Of a DNA stretch of 64,000 bases, positions 36,136 to 44,741 are shown one piece after another. Numbering within the stretch: the first letter of the stretch is position 1; each line of letters begins with the position of its first letter. Made by a program: the position numbers and the translations under genes. Under the pieces are notes generated by a model. It searched no databases. It saw nothing but the letters and a program-made list of their open reading frames with translations, and had not been told where the DNA came from. Source of the DNA: G963665215 sp963665215 (lineage in GTDB: Bacteria > Chloroflexota > Dehalococcoidia > Lucifugimonadales > CAUZJF01); the NCBI GenBank assembly GCA_963665215.2, contig CAXXWW010000002.1, forward strand, positions 186,001 to 250,000, given 5' to 3'.

Positions 36136-37011
36136 TCAGGCATGAGGCGGCGCCGGCGACGTGTCTATCTCTATGGGCAATCCCGTGGAGTTGCCCCACT
36201 CGGTCCAGGAGCCGTCGTAGTTGCGCACCCTTGGATAGCCCAGCAGGTGGGTGAGGACGAACCAGCTATGGGAAGCCCTCACACCAAGACGGCAGTAGGG
36301 AATCACCTCGTGGGCCGGGTCGAGCCCCTTTGCCGCATACAGACCGCGCAGCTCCTCGGCTGGCCTGAATGTGCCGTCCTCGGCCGCCCCATCGTCCCAT
36401 GGCACGTGGACGGCTGTGGGAATTCGCCCTTTCCTGTAGATCTCGGGCTGAGGGGTGCCGGGCGCCGACGTGAGCTGCCCGGAGTACTCCTCGTGGGTCC
36501 GCGTATCCAGTAGCTTGACTGCCGGGTTACCGATGCTCTGTACGACGTACTCCTTCGTCGCCCTGAGAGACCGGTCCGGCGCCGACGCCCGGTATGTCTT
36601 CGTGGTGGGGACCGCCGCCTCCTGCGAGAGCGGGCGGCCCTCGCCTATCCATTTCGTCCGGCCCCCGTTCATGAGCCGCAGGTCCTTGTGTCGGTAGTAC
36701 TCCAGGACCCAGAACGCCCATGTGGCGGAGCGGTTGTTCCCGTCGCCGTAGAGAACAATCGCCGTGTCGTTGTCGATGCCCGAGCGGCCTAGAAGGCCCT
36801 CCACCTGTGCGACGCCCGGCACGTCTCGCCGCACCTGGTCCTCCATGTCGGTGTGTAGCCCCCAACCGACCGCGCCCGGTATATGGCCCTGCAGGAAGCC
36901 TGCCTGAAGGTCGGAGTTGACCTCCACGACCACGACGGATGGGTCTTCCAGGTGCTCGGCCACCCACTGGGTGCTCACGAGTACATCGGGGTGGGCGTAT
37001 GACTCGTTCAA
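36136..37011 (-). CDS. Two-domain rhodanese (thiosulfate/3-mercaptopyruvate sulfurtransferase)
   Basis: 291 aa with two rhodanese modules. The first is inactive-like (YGDGNNRSATWAFW in place of the Cys loop). The second has the active Cys in VIPYCRLGVRASHSWF. WAFWVLEYYRHKDLRLMNGG and YPRVRNYDGSWTEW are family marks. It transfers sulfur from thiosulfate or mercaptopyruvate to cyanide or thiol acceptors. The TTG start at 37011 has AGGAGG seven bases upstream and overlaps the stop of a 50-aa gene (TTGA), so the two are translationally coupled. Confidence 0.9.
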   Translation of the reverse strand: MNESYAHPDVLVSTQWVAEHLEDPSVVVVEVNSDLQAGFLQGHIPGAVGWGLHTDMEDQVRRDVPGVAQVEGLLGRSGIDNDTAIVLYGDGNNRSATWAFWVLEYYRHKDLRLMNGGRTKWIGEGRPLSQEAAVPTTKTYRASAPDRSLRATKEYVVQSIGNPAVKLLDTRTHEEYSGQLTSAPGTPQPEIYRKGRIPTAVHVPWDDGAAEDGTFRPAEELRGLYAAKGLDPAHEVIPYCRLGVRASHSWFVLTHLLGYPRVRNYDGSWTEWGNSTGLPIEIDTSPAPPHA

Positions 37012-37160
37012 GCCGGGCCTCCTACGGCATCCATCAGCGCCTTGATATAGCCCGTGGCGTAGGCGCGACTGCGAAACTTCTCGTGGTCACCAGACATGGC
37101 GGGCACATGGTCGTCAACCACGGTGCCGGCGCCTCCCCGCACATCGTCGCCAAGCCGCAT
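37008..37160 (-). CDS. 50-aa protein translationally coupled to the rhodanese
   Basis: An ATG at 37160 with GAGGTGG six bases upstream encodes 50 residues including DDVRGGAGTVVDDHVPAMSG and FRSRAYATGYIKALMDAV, ending at a TGA that overlaps the rhodanese start. A consensus promoter lies 70 bp upstream, so it is the first gene of the operon. I do not recognise a family. The charged start and a predicted C-terminal helix suggest a small soluble partner. It could also be the remnant tail of a longer gene, but the intact ribosome site and promoter argue against that. Confidence 0.6.
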   Translation of the reverse strand: MRLGDDVRGGAGTVVDDHVPAMSGDHEKFRSRAYATGYIKALMDAVGGPA

Positions 37161-37231
37161 GTCAATCCACCTCTATGGCGCCTACACGCCGGCCTGCCCT
37201 ACGAATGCGAGCCGGACCGCCGGTTGCGACG

Positions 37232-37260
37232 AGTATATGCAGAGCAGGGACCTTCGTCAA
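37232..37260 (-). promoter_or_regulatory. Promoter of the small protein-rhodanese operon
   Basis: Minus strand TTGACG (37255-37260), 17-bp spacer, TATACT (37232-37237). Confidence 0.65.
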
Positions 37261-37279
37261 CACCAACGGCGCACGGTGA

Positions 37280-38383
37280 TTATCGCACGGACCACTTCTC
37301 CACTGCGTAGGGGTCCAGCTCCAGACCGAGGCCGGGCCTGTCGGGGAAAGGAGACCACATCCCGTCCTTCTGCGGGGGTAGCTCGGTGTACCACACCCGA
37401 TCGCCCTCCATCTCGGTATTCAGAGACTCGACCACCTTGAGATTGGGCGTGGCACATGCCAGGTGGAGGTGGACGACCTGCACCGCATGGGGCGCCACCG
37501 GCAGGTTGAATGAGTGGGCCAGGTGGGCCACCTTCATCCACTCGGAGACGCCGCCAACCCGTCCGACGTCGGGCTGCACTATGTCGGCGCCACCGCCAGC
37601 TATCAGCTCCCTGAACCCGTACTTGGTGTACTCGTGCTCGCCGGTGGCAACAGGAATGCTGGTGGCCTGCCTGACTTCGGCGAGACCCTTGATGTCATCG
37701 GCAAGCACCGGCTCTTCGAACCAGCCTACCTGGTACTGCTCGAACTCCCTCGCCATGTAGATGGCCTGCTTGGGGTAGTAGCCGTTGTTGGCGTCGACGT
37801 ACAGGGCGACGTCGTCGCCCACGGCCTTGCGCACCCTGGCGACGCGCTCGACGTCCTCCCTCTCGGCCCTGCCGAAGTCCACGCCCACCTTCATCTTGAC
37901 GCGCCGGAATCCCTGCTCCACGAAGCCCACCATCTCCTCCGCCAACTCTTCCATGGAGAGATTGGTCCATCCGCCGCTACCGTACAGGGGGACCGACCCC
38001 CTGTAGGGCCCAAGGAGCTTATACAGCGGCAGCCCCAGCGCTTTCGCCTTCAGGTCCCACAAGCCGATGTCTACCGCCGACAGGGCGCAAAACGCGACGC
38101 CTTTTCGCCCGTACCCGCGCACTCGCCAGAACATGTCGCTCCACAGCCTCTCGGTGTCAAAGGGGTCCTGGTCGATTAGCAAGTCCTTTAGGCCTGTCTC
38201 GATCACCTCGCGCACCCCTGGAGACGCCTCGCCGACCCCCAGGCCCTCCAGCCCCTCATCAGTTTTGATGTGAACGAACAGCCGGCGACGGCCGCTCGCA
38301 CCAGGCGGGGGGATCGTGGCGTCCTGGACGGGCCTAGCGTCGGGGTAAACAAGCACCGTGGTCGTGAGATCGACTACCTTCAT
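37280..38383 (-). CDS. Mandelate racemase/muconate lactonizing enzyme family protein
   Basis: 367 aa from the ATG at 38383, with AGGAGA upstream; an in-frame start at 38458 is less good. The enolase-superfamily barrel shows the Lys-x-Lys base in VKMKVG, metal ligands in YVDANNGYY, GWFEEPV and TGEHEYTKYG, and the His in APHAVQVVH. The KxK plus His pair is that of mandelate-racemase-type enzymes, unlike the dehydratase at 17980-19119. Substrate unknown; a sugar acid or aromatic hydroxy acid is likely. Confidence 0.87.
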   Translation of the reverse strand: MKVVDLTTTVLVYPDARPVQDATIPPPGASGRRRLFVHIKTDEGLEGLGVGEASPGVREVIETGLKDLLIDQDPFDTERLWSDMFWRVRGYGRKGVAFCALSAVDIGLWDLKAKALGLPLYKLLGPYRGSVPLYGSGGWTNLSMEELAEEMVGFVEQGFRRVKMKVGVDFGRAEREDVERVARVRKAVGDDVALYVDANNGYYPKQAIYMAREFEQYQVGWFEEPVLADDIKGLAEVRQATSIPVATGEHEYTKYGFRELIAGGGADIVQPDVGRVGGVSEWMKVAHLAHSFNLPVAPHAVQVVHLHLACATPNLKVVESLNTEMEGDRVWYTELPPQKDGMWSPFPDRPGLGLELDPYAVEKWSVR

Positions 38384-38743
38384 CGGCGTCTCCTGTTCGA
38401 GCCGTCCGCGCAAGGCGGCAAATAGGACCGGTGGGCCCTGCTTCCATGAGGCCCCCATCCCGGGGTGTCGAGACCGTCATGGGACTACTACTGAAACCTG
38501 CGAGCCGGGGCACCACGGCACATCCTGAGCGTGGCAGGTGGCCTGAGCGCGCCGAATGGCGGGCGCCGGACGCCCGGAAGTATATTTCGGGGTCCGCAAG
38601 CGGTCAATGCGCTTGGACTTCGCACCGGCCGCCGCGCGGTCCCGGCCGAAGGGCCGGCCTGCCTGGAAGGGCCTCTCCCACGGAGGCCGCCAGGTCTCCT
38701 GCCGGGATCCGAGGACATCCCGACAGCCCGAGCTCAATGTGGA

Positions 38744-38752
38744 TGTTATACT
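38744..38752 (+). promoter_or_regulatory. Extended -10 promoter of the tRNA-Ser(CGA) gene
   Basis: TGTTATACT, 15 bp before the tRNA, no clear -35. Confidence 0.5.
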
Positions 38753-38766
38753 ATGATCGCGCTCCG

Positions 38767-38853
38767 GGGGAGGTGGCCGAGCGGATTAAGGCGCTGGTCT
38801 CGAAAACCAGTATGGGAGCAATCTCATCGTGGGTTCGAATCCCACCCTCTCCG
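38767..38853 (+). tRNA. tRNA-Ser (anticodon CGA)
   Basis: Acceptor arm GGGGAGG with CCTCTCC (one G-U pair), D arm TGGCCGAGCGG, anticodon arm CTGGT-CTCGAAA-ACCAG, long variable arm and T arm GTGGGTTCGAATCCCAC, discriminator G. The 87-nt length and long variable arm fit class II tRNA-Ser. CCA is not encoded. Confidence 0.95.
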
Positions 38854-38963
38854 TGGCAGCTGCGCAGCCCAATGCCGGCGGGTCCCCAGGGCCGCTCGGG
38901 CTCGTTTGCCCCCGGCCTCGTGTCCTCGGACACTCTATACGAGAACACCGCCACATATACACC

Positions 38964-39052
38964 GGAGAGGTGCCAGAGCGGCCGAATGGGCGCGACTGGA
39001 AATCGCGTGTCCCGTTTACGCGGGACCATGGGTTCGAATCCCATCCTCTCCG
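38964..39052 (+). tRNA. tRNA-Ser (anticodon GGA)
   Basis: Perfect acceptor arm GGAGAGG/CCTCTCC, anticodon arm CGCGA-CTGGAAA-TCGCG, long variable arm with the hairpin TCCCG/CGGGA, and T arm ATGGGTTCGAATCCCAT. Discriminator G followed by an encoded CCA (39053-39055). Confidence 0.95.
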
Positions 39053-39154
39053 CCACCCGCTGTGTACAGCCCCTCGGATAGCCACCGGCACCTGGCAAGG
39101 GGCCACTTCCTACCGTCACCGAAACCTCCGGCCCTCCCGCTGGGACAGATTCCG

Positions 39155-39583
39155 CTAGTGATTCGACGACCAGACTGTGTAGTAGTTTTGCCCTGACACG
39201 ACCGCGCCCAGCTCCGCTTTCTCCAGCCGCCTCAATTCATCGAGGACCGATGCGCAATCCACGACGGCCTCATCGTGGCCGGAATCGGCCAGGCGCCTCA
39301 CGATTCGGTCCCAGACCCCCAGCGTCACCAGACTGTTGACGTACCTCGGCCAAGGAATGACGGTCAGGGTATTCACCCGAGGGAACGCTGGCCTCAAGCT
39401 CCGCAGGCGCTCCCGGGGGGAAGCCACCATGGGCATGATTTGGACCAGCGGGCCCTGATCGCCGAAAGATCGCGTATCGATTATGACTGCCTTGCCAAAC
39501 ATGGTGAAGAAGAGCGAAACTACCTCCGCGCTGTCCGCGCTTTCCATCACCTCCTGCAGGTCTAGATAAAAATTGCCATTCAT
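39155..39583 (-). CDS. Hypothetical protein downstream of etfBA
   Basis: 142 aa, no recognised family. Begins FYLDLQEVMES, then SLFFTMFGKAVIID and QGPLVQIMPMVAS, and ends AVVSGQNYYTVWSSNH. The mix of short strands and helices suggests a small soluble alpha/beta domain. It lies 46 bp behind etfA on the same strand and may be part of that operon. No strong ribosome site is visible. Confidence 0.5.
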   Translation of the reverse strand: MNGNFYLDLQEVMESADSAEVVSLFFTMFGKAVIIDTRSFGDQGPLVQIMPMVASPRERLRSLRPAFPRVNTLTVIPWPRYVNSLVTLGVWDRIVRRLADSGHDEAVVDCASVLDELRRLEKAELGAVVSGQNYYTVWSSNH

Positions 39584-39629
39584 CAGGCTAATTTTGCTGC
39601 CTCCTCAAAATTGCGCCGACGCATGGCCA

Positions 39630-40607
39630 CTAGCTGACCAGCTCCCGAACGGTCTCTATGAACGTCGGCAGAATCCTCTTCCAGTCGCCTACCACTCCGT
39701 ACGTGGCCTCCTTAAAAATGTTGGCATCGGGGTCACGGTTGATAGCCACGATGTGCTTCGCCCCCGAGCAGCCGGCCATGTGCTGGCTCGCCCCCGAGAT
39801 CCCCACGGTAATGTACAGGTCCGGCGTCACCGTTTTTCCCGTCAGGCCGACCTGATGGCTGTGATCGAGCCAGCCCGCGTCGCAGGCCGCCCTGGAAGCT
39901 CCCACGGCGCCTCCCAACAGCCCGGCCAGCTCCTCAAGCTTCGCGAACGGCTCGGGCCCTCCCAGTCCCCGACCCCCGGCGATGACGACGTTGGCATCCT
40001 CGAGCCTGACGCCCGCTCTCTCCCGAAGCACTGTCTCCACGTGCCTGACTTTGACGACCGAAGGGTCCAGCCGGGGTGTGACCGAGACCACCTCGCCCGT
40101 TCGAGACCGGTCCGGCGTCAACTGGTCGTACGCCCCGCCCCTGATCATCGCCACCTGCGGGTCGACATCGGCGAATGTAACGGTCGCCACGGCGTTTCCC
40201 CCGTACACCGGCCGCGTGGCCACGACCCGGTTGGTATCGGGGTCGAGCCTTACCTCGGTGCAGTCCTGCGCCAGACCGACGCCCAGCCTGAAGGCCAGGC
40301 GGGGGCCGATATCGAGCCCGGACCCGGTCCTGCCGACCAGGACCACCCTGGGAGTCGTTTGCCTGCAGACATGTTCAAAGGCGGCCACTCGAGCGTCAAT
40401 CGAGGGTCCGGCCAGCAGCGGGTCCTGCAACAGATACGCGATGTCGGCCCCCAGGGCAAAGGCCTCACTGGGCTCGCCGTCCATGCCGGGGTCCGGAAGC
40501 GCAACCCCCACCTCACCACCCAGACCCCGTGCGGCCGCCAGCAACTCCCCCGTTACCGGCTCCAGTCCGCCGTCGGCCAACTCTCCCAACACCAGTATTT
40601 CAACCAT
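39630..40607 (-). CDS. etfA: Electron transfer flavoprotein alpha subunit
   Basis: 325 aa from the ATG at 40607, with GAGGGG upstream. The C-terminal FAD domain is clear: GGRGLGGPEPF, VGASRAACDAGWLDHSHQVG, TGKTVTPDLYITVGISGA, AINRDPDANIFKEATYGVVGD. With the beta subunit it takes electrons from acyl-CoA and other flavin dehydrogenases to the quinone pool. The N-terminal domain is standard. Located 110 bp behind etfB. Confidence 0.93.
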   Translation of the reverse strand: MVEILVLGELADGGLEPVTGELLAAARGLGGEVGVALPDPGMDGEPSEAFALGADIAYLLQDPLLAGPSIDARVAAFEHVCRQTTPRVVLVGRTGSGLDIGPRLAFRLGVGLAQDCTEVRLDPDTNRVVATRPVYGGNAVATVTFADVDPQVAMIRGGAYDQLTPDRSRTGEVVSVTPRLDPSVVKVRHVETVLRERAGVRLEDANVVIAGGRGLGGPEPFAKLEELAGLLGGAVGASRAACDAGWLDHSHQVGLTGKTVTPDLYITVGISGASQHMAGCSGAKHIVAINRDPDANIFKEATYGVVGDWKRILPTFIETVRELVS

Positions 40608-40717
40608 TCGCACCCCTCGTCAATTGCCCCGCGGGTAACTTTGGCCGCCATCGAGGCGTCCCGCGACGGTAGTCTCAGCCGGACTCACCTTCAGAAGGCG
40701 GCGCCGGCGCGCATCAG

Positions 40718-41515
40718 CTAGATCAGCTTGTCCTCGCGCAGCTTCAACGCTAGCTGCCGGCCGGCGTCGTCCTCATCCACCCCCTCGATGAACTGACAGC
40801 TCTTCTCGCTGACGGGGACGAAAAGGTCTGTGACCCGCACCTTTGGCTCCAGCCTCGCTTGTTCCAGCCCCAGTTCGTCCGCCGTCCACACGGTCGGCGC
40901 CTTGCGACCGGCGGCCATGATGCCCCGGAGGGTGGCGTACCTGGGCTCGCCCAGCTCGTTGCTAACGGTGACCAGAGCCGGTAGCTCGGCCTCCACCACC
41001 TCGTATCCGTCGGGCAGGGCCCGCTGGACGATGAGGCCGCTGTCCACCACCTCCACCTGTTGGGCGATGGTGAGGCAAGGCAAACCCAGCAGCTCGGCAA
41101 TGCCGAGGGGGACCTGAGCGTTGTCCCAGTCGGAGGCCTGGCGACCGCAAAGGACAAGGTCGTATCGGCCTATCTTCTTGATCGCCTCGGAGAGAGCGTA
41201 TGCGGTGGCGGAGGAGTCGAGGTCCGCCAGGGCGTCGTCCTCAACCAATACCAGCTCGTCGGCGCCCATCGACAGCGGCTTTTTCATCACGTCCATGACA
41301 AACTGCCTCCCGAGCCCCAGGACAGTTACGGTGCCACCGGAGGCCTCCTTCACGCGCAACGCGGCCTCCACAGCATTCTCATCGAACCCGTTGAGCACCG
41401 GAGGTATCCCAGGGGGCTCGACGACTCGCCTGGCGTCCGGGTCTATCCGGAACGCCGAGGCTGGCGTCTCAGGGTCCATGACCTGCTTGACACAGACGAT
41501 CATATCCACCGGCAT
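40718..41515 (-). CDS. etfB: Electron transfer flavoprotein beta subunit
   Basis: 265 aa from the ATG at 41515, with AGGAGG six bases upstream. Begins MIVCVKQVMDPETP and contains NGFDENAVEAALR, the AMP-binding stretch LVLCGRQASDWDNAQVPLGIAELLGLP, and the recognition loop near ELPALVTVSNELGEPRY. Partner of etfA. Confidence 0.93.
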   Translation of the reverse strand: MPVDMIVCVKQVMDPETPASAFRIDPDARRVVEPPGIPPVLNGFDENAVEAALRVKEASGGTVTVLGLGRQFVMDVMKKPLSMGADELVLVEDDALADLDSSATAYALSEAIKKIGRYDLVLCGRQASDWDNAQVPLGIAELLGLPCLTIAQQVEVVDSGLIVQRALPDGYEVVEAELPALVTVSNELGEPRYATLRGIMAAGRKAPTVWTADELGLEQARLEPKVRVTDLFVPVSEKSCQFIEGVDEDDAGRQLALKLREDKLI

Positions 41516-41635
41516 GGCTGCCTCCTGAGAGCGAGGGTACGGGCCCACTCACGCCGCCTTCGATTCTCTGCGTCTCGTCCGCGGATAGCGCGCGACGGCC
41601 CAGGCGGGTGGAGCGGGGTCAGACAGGGCGCGCTA

Positions 41636-41664
41636 ATTGTAACCGCTGTCCCCCATCCCGTCTA
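41636..41664 (-). promoter_or_regulatory. Possible etf promoter
   Basis: Minus strand TAGACG (41659-41664), 17-bp spacer, TACAAT (41636-41641). Confidence 0.45.
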
Positions 41665-41901
41665 CTGGGATAGGAGCGGGCCGCGCAGGGGTGGGCAGCG
41701 GCTCGCGAGAGCGGGCATTCACCGGCAACGAATCCGATGAGGCCCGCCACCCCCCTCCGGTATTCAGGGTCAGCATCCAGAGCGTGGCGTGGGTGCACCT
41801 AGCCGGTCCTGCGCATGAGCACGCAGCCTCAGGTGGGTGGCTGCACCCAGAGCTGGGCGGTGCGTGAAAATCATCACGAATTTGAGAGGCGGCTCGACTT
41901 C

Positions 41902-41929
41902 TTGACATTTCTTATACTTATGTTAAACA
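41902..41929 (+). promoter_or_regulatory. Possible promoter of the zinc-ribbon gene
   Basis: TTGACA (41902-41907), 16-bp AT-rich spacer, TAAACA (41924-41929). The leader would be about 200 nt. Confidence 0.45.
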
Positions 41930-42135
41930 ATGTCCTTGCTTTGGGGGTATGCATCCAGTTCCTGCTGGGGTGCACACGCATTCTCCACTTGGGGCCAGCA
42001 CCCAGGCGCTCGCGGGCCAACCCGCTCCTGAACCGTTGACCCCGGCCGCCGCCAGCGGCCAGGAGAAGGCCGCGTCTTGGCATACCTTCCATCATCGGCT
42101 CGTGCTCGGACAGACGTTGATAAGGGAGGACCGCC

Positions 42136-42654
42136 ATGGTCATATCGGCCGCTACACCCGACGTCTCTACCACGCCTTACGCGCCTTATGCGCCCCCCAC
42201 CCCGACGCCGGAACTTGAGGTAGTAGAGAGGGAGAGAAGCGACCCACGGGGCGTCGCTTCCTCGGCACCACCCACTCTGTGCCGCAGGTGCGACACGCGC
42301 CTGATGAGAGGGTACGATGAGCCACAGTGCCCCACCTGCAGCTACGTAGACTACTCCCAAACACTCGTGGATGCACGCGTCAGGGCGAGATGTATCATAA
42401 GTTCCGCCACGCTATATGTGCTCAGATACGTCGGCGATTTCCCGTCCTTGAGTGACACGCTGACCCACGTCAAGCTGATTCGTGTGCGCAACAGGGTGAC
42501 GTACGCGGTCAACTGCCCCTTCTGCGATAGGGCGATGGACCAATCGTCGCTGTCAGGAAAGCGGCCTGACGTCCGGGAGCAGCGGTACAAGTGCATGGAC
42601 GGCCACAGGGTGTCGCTGGTGCCGCGCAAGAATGGAGCGCTGGGCTGGAAGTAG
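42136..42654 (+). CDS. Zinc-ribbon protein of unknown function
   Basis: 172 aa with GGGAGG six bases before the ATG. After a Pro/Thr-rich disordered N-terminus, residues 45-75 form a zinc ribbon (LCRRCDTRL, PQCPTCSY). A second Cys pair (NCPFCDRAM) and a lone Cys-His (YKCMDGHRV) lie near the C-terminus and could form another. No catalytic domain is visible between them. It may bind nucleic acid or act as an adaptor. The long leader and AT-rich promoter suggest regulation. Confidence 0.55.
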   Translation: MVISAATPDVSTTPYAPYAPPTPTPELEVVERERSDPRGVASSAPPTLCRRCDTRLMRGYDEPQCPTCSYVDYSQTLVDARVRARCIISSATLYVLRYVGDFPSLSDTLTHVKLIRVRNRVTYAVNCPFCDRAMDQSSLSGKRPDVREQRYKCMDGHRVSLVPRKNGALGWK

Positions 42655-42799
42655 CCGCCACGCACCGCGAGCGCGCATGGAGCGGCCACGGGCCGTGTCG
42701 ACCTTCCCGAGCATGTCATCCGACGCTTCAGGAGCCCCTCGCCGAGTCCCGGCCTATCCCTAGCACAGACTCAAATACCCGCCGCCCGGGGTGACCACA

Positions 42800-43666
42800 A
42801 TGGCGACGATCGTTGAGACACGCGCCCAGGATGAGGCGGCCGTCCTGTTCATTTGCGACTTCTCCCCGCCTCGCGGGCCCGACCCCCGTCTCCTTGAGCC
42901 TGCCCGACACCTAGACGCCGACTTCATCTCGGTCGCGTACAATCCGGGCAGGTCCATCAGAGTCAACTCCGCCTTCGCAGCCTACTGGATCAGGGAGCAC
43001 ACCGGCAGAGACGTGGTGTTCTCCCTGGCCACACGGGACATGAACAAGCTTGCCGCTCAGAGTCTGCTGCTCGGTGCGGACCTCCTGGGCCTGGAAAACG
43101 TCGTAGCCCTCAAGGGAGACGCGTTCACCGAGGGAGACCTGGCCGCGGTAAAGCCTGTTGACGACTTCAGGCCGACGGGACTGGTCAGCTCCATCAGGTC
43201 GATGAACGAGGGCATCGACTTCAAGGGGGCGAAGCTCCGGTCCCCGACCGGATTTTGCGTGGGGGCCACCATCGATCTGGGGCATCAGATTGAGGGCGAG
43301 ACGAGGCTTACGCGGAGGAAGGTCGAGGCCGGCGCGCAGTTCTTTCTGCTGCAAGCGCTGTTCGACCCGCTGCGGCTAAAGGAGTTCCTGGCCGGCTACG
43401 CCCAAAGGTACGGTGAAGGGATTGGCGCTCCCGTGTTCTGTGGGGTCCAGGTCATGACCGAGGACAGCCTTGTCTTCGGCGAGGTCCCCAGGTGGGTGAC
43501 CGACGACCTTGACAGGGGCCGGTCCGGCGAGGATATCGCCCTCCAGGTGTTGCAAAACTACGTGGATGAGGGATTCAGGTCCATTTACCTGGTCCCGCCC
43601 ATAATGCGGGGCGGACGCCGCGACTACGAGGCCGCTCAGCGCGTGATCAAGGCCTTCAGGGCATAG
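42800..43666 (+). CDS. Methylenetetrahydrofolate reductase family protein
   Basis: 288 aa from the ATG at 42800; a GTG at 42791 is also in frame. The MetF-type TIM barrel is recognised by CDFSPPRGPDPRLLEPA, DFISVAYNPGRSIRVNS, SLATRDMNKLAAQSLLLGA, NVVALKGD and VGATIDLGH, with AGAQFFLLQALFD. It reduces methylene- to methyl-tetrahydrofolate using FAD. It lacks any fused methyltransferase domain. No met genes are adjacent. Confidence 0.85.
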   Translation: MATIVETRAQDEAAVLFICDFSPPRGPDPRLLEPARHLDADFISVAYNPGRSIRVNSAFAAYWIREHTGRDVVFSLATRDMNKLAAQSLLLGADLLGLENVVALKGDAFTEGDLAAVKPVDDFRPTGLVSSIRSMNEGIDFKGAKLRSPTGFCVGATIDLGHQIEGETRLTRRKVEAGAQFFLLQALFDPLRLKEFLAGYAQRYGEGIGAPVFCGVQVMTEDSLVFGEVPRWVTDDLDRGRSGEDIALQVLQNYVDEGFRSIYLVPPIMRGGRRDYEAAQRVIKAFRA

Positions 43667-43776
43667 CCAACTCCGGCCTGTGCCTCCAGGCGCCCTAGGT
43701 ATCCGCTTCCCACTCGGTTACGCACAGTGTAAGCTCTGGTGGAAACCCTTACCTCTTAACTACTGGGAGGCATCAG

Positions 43777-44688
43777 GTGACTCAACAGGGCGACCAGGCT
43801 GAGGAACCCGCTCGCAAGACAGATTTTTTCGTCGACTCTGGGAGCATTCGGCTGGCTGTGCGCGACTACGGTGGCGCAGGGCAACCGCTCATCTTGGTGC
43901 ACGGTGGGCCGGGACCAAACCTCACTTCATGGGACAGCTTCGCACCGCGTCTGGCTGGCCAATTCAGGGCCGTTGCGTATGACCAGCGCGGCCACGGGCA
44001 GTCCGATAGCGCTGAGGATTACTCCTACAGCGTCCTCTCAGGCGACATTCAAGCCATTATCGAAGCTCTGGCCTTACACAACCCCATTGTGGTCGGGCAT
44101 TCATGGGGCGGGTGGATTGCGCTCAACTATGCCGCCCAGTACTCGTCCTGCGCAGGTGTTGTGTGCGTAGACGGTCCCATAACAGGAGAATACACGAAGC
44201 TTTCAGAAGATGTCTGGATCCGGATGGAAGAGCAGATCAGGACACATCCTGTTCTATCTCGTGTGCTCGATTTCGCCGGAACGTCCGCCGATCTGGAGGA
44301 GCTTCTCGCCTGGATTCGAACGTCTGACCCAGAGCACCAGGCTGAGTTTTCGGAAGCAGCCTTTCGCCATAGCCTCACAGCGGGGGCTGACGGGCTACTC
44401 CGCAGCCGACAGTCGCTTGACCACTTCATGGCCTTGAACCGGGCCGTCGATGACGCAGAACCTCCATCGGTTGAGACGTACGAGCAAATCACTTGCCCAG
44501 TGCTGCTAGTAATGGCCACCCAAGGCACGCAATTCAGTCGACAAGCTGTGGAGGAGGTGCACCGGAGGTACCCGAAGCTGCAGGTCGAATGGCTCGACTG
44601 TGGCCACGCTATCCAACAGGAGCGGCCGGACGAATTGGCCGCCTTGATTGCCGACTTCTCTAGCTCGTCGAACTCTCCCAGCCGTTAG
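43777..44688 (+). CDS. Alpha/beta hydrolase
   Basis: 303 aa from a GTG preceded by GGGAGG. Shows the oxyanion strand LILVHGGPGPNLTSWD, YDQRGHGQSD, the nucleophile elbow VVGHSWGGWIA and the catalytic His in DCGHAIQQERPDE. The catalytic acid after strand seven is not obvious. The pattern resembles proline iminopeptidases and C-C bond hydrolases; the substrate is unknown. The base composition is less GC-rich than its neighbours, which may mean transfer. Confidence 0.82.
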   Translation: MTQQGDQAEEPARKTDFFVDSGSIRLAVRDYGGAGQPLILVHGGPGPNLTSWDSFAPRLAGQFRAVAYDQRGHGQSDSAEDYSYSVLSGDIQAIIEALALHNPIVVGHSWGGWIALNYAAQYSSCAGVVCVDGPITGEYTKLSEDVWIRMEEQIRTHPVLSRVLDFAGTSADLEELLAWIRTSDPEHQAEFSEAAFRHSLTAGADGLLRSRQSLDHFMALNRAVDDAEPPSVETYEQITCPVLLVMATQGTQFSRQAVEEVHRRYPKLQVEWLDCGHAIQQERPDELAALIADFSSSSNSPSR

Positions 44689-44741
44689 GACGCCTGCTGC
44701 GTCACCCCCACCGGTGAGCTAAAGCGGTAGCGTTCAGAGTC

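Larger units (their letters stand above)
41516..42135. other. Intergenic region between etfB and the zinc-ribbon gene
   Basis: About 620 bp with a divergent promoter pair (41636-41664 on the minus strand, 41902-41929 on the plus strand). The stretch 41880-41945 is notably AT-rich compared with its surroundings. I see no convincing gene in the rest. Confidence 0.5.
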
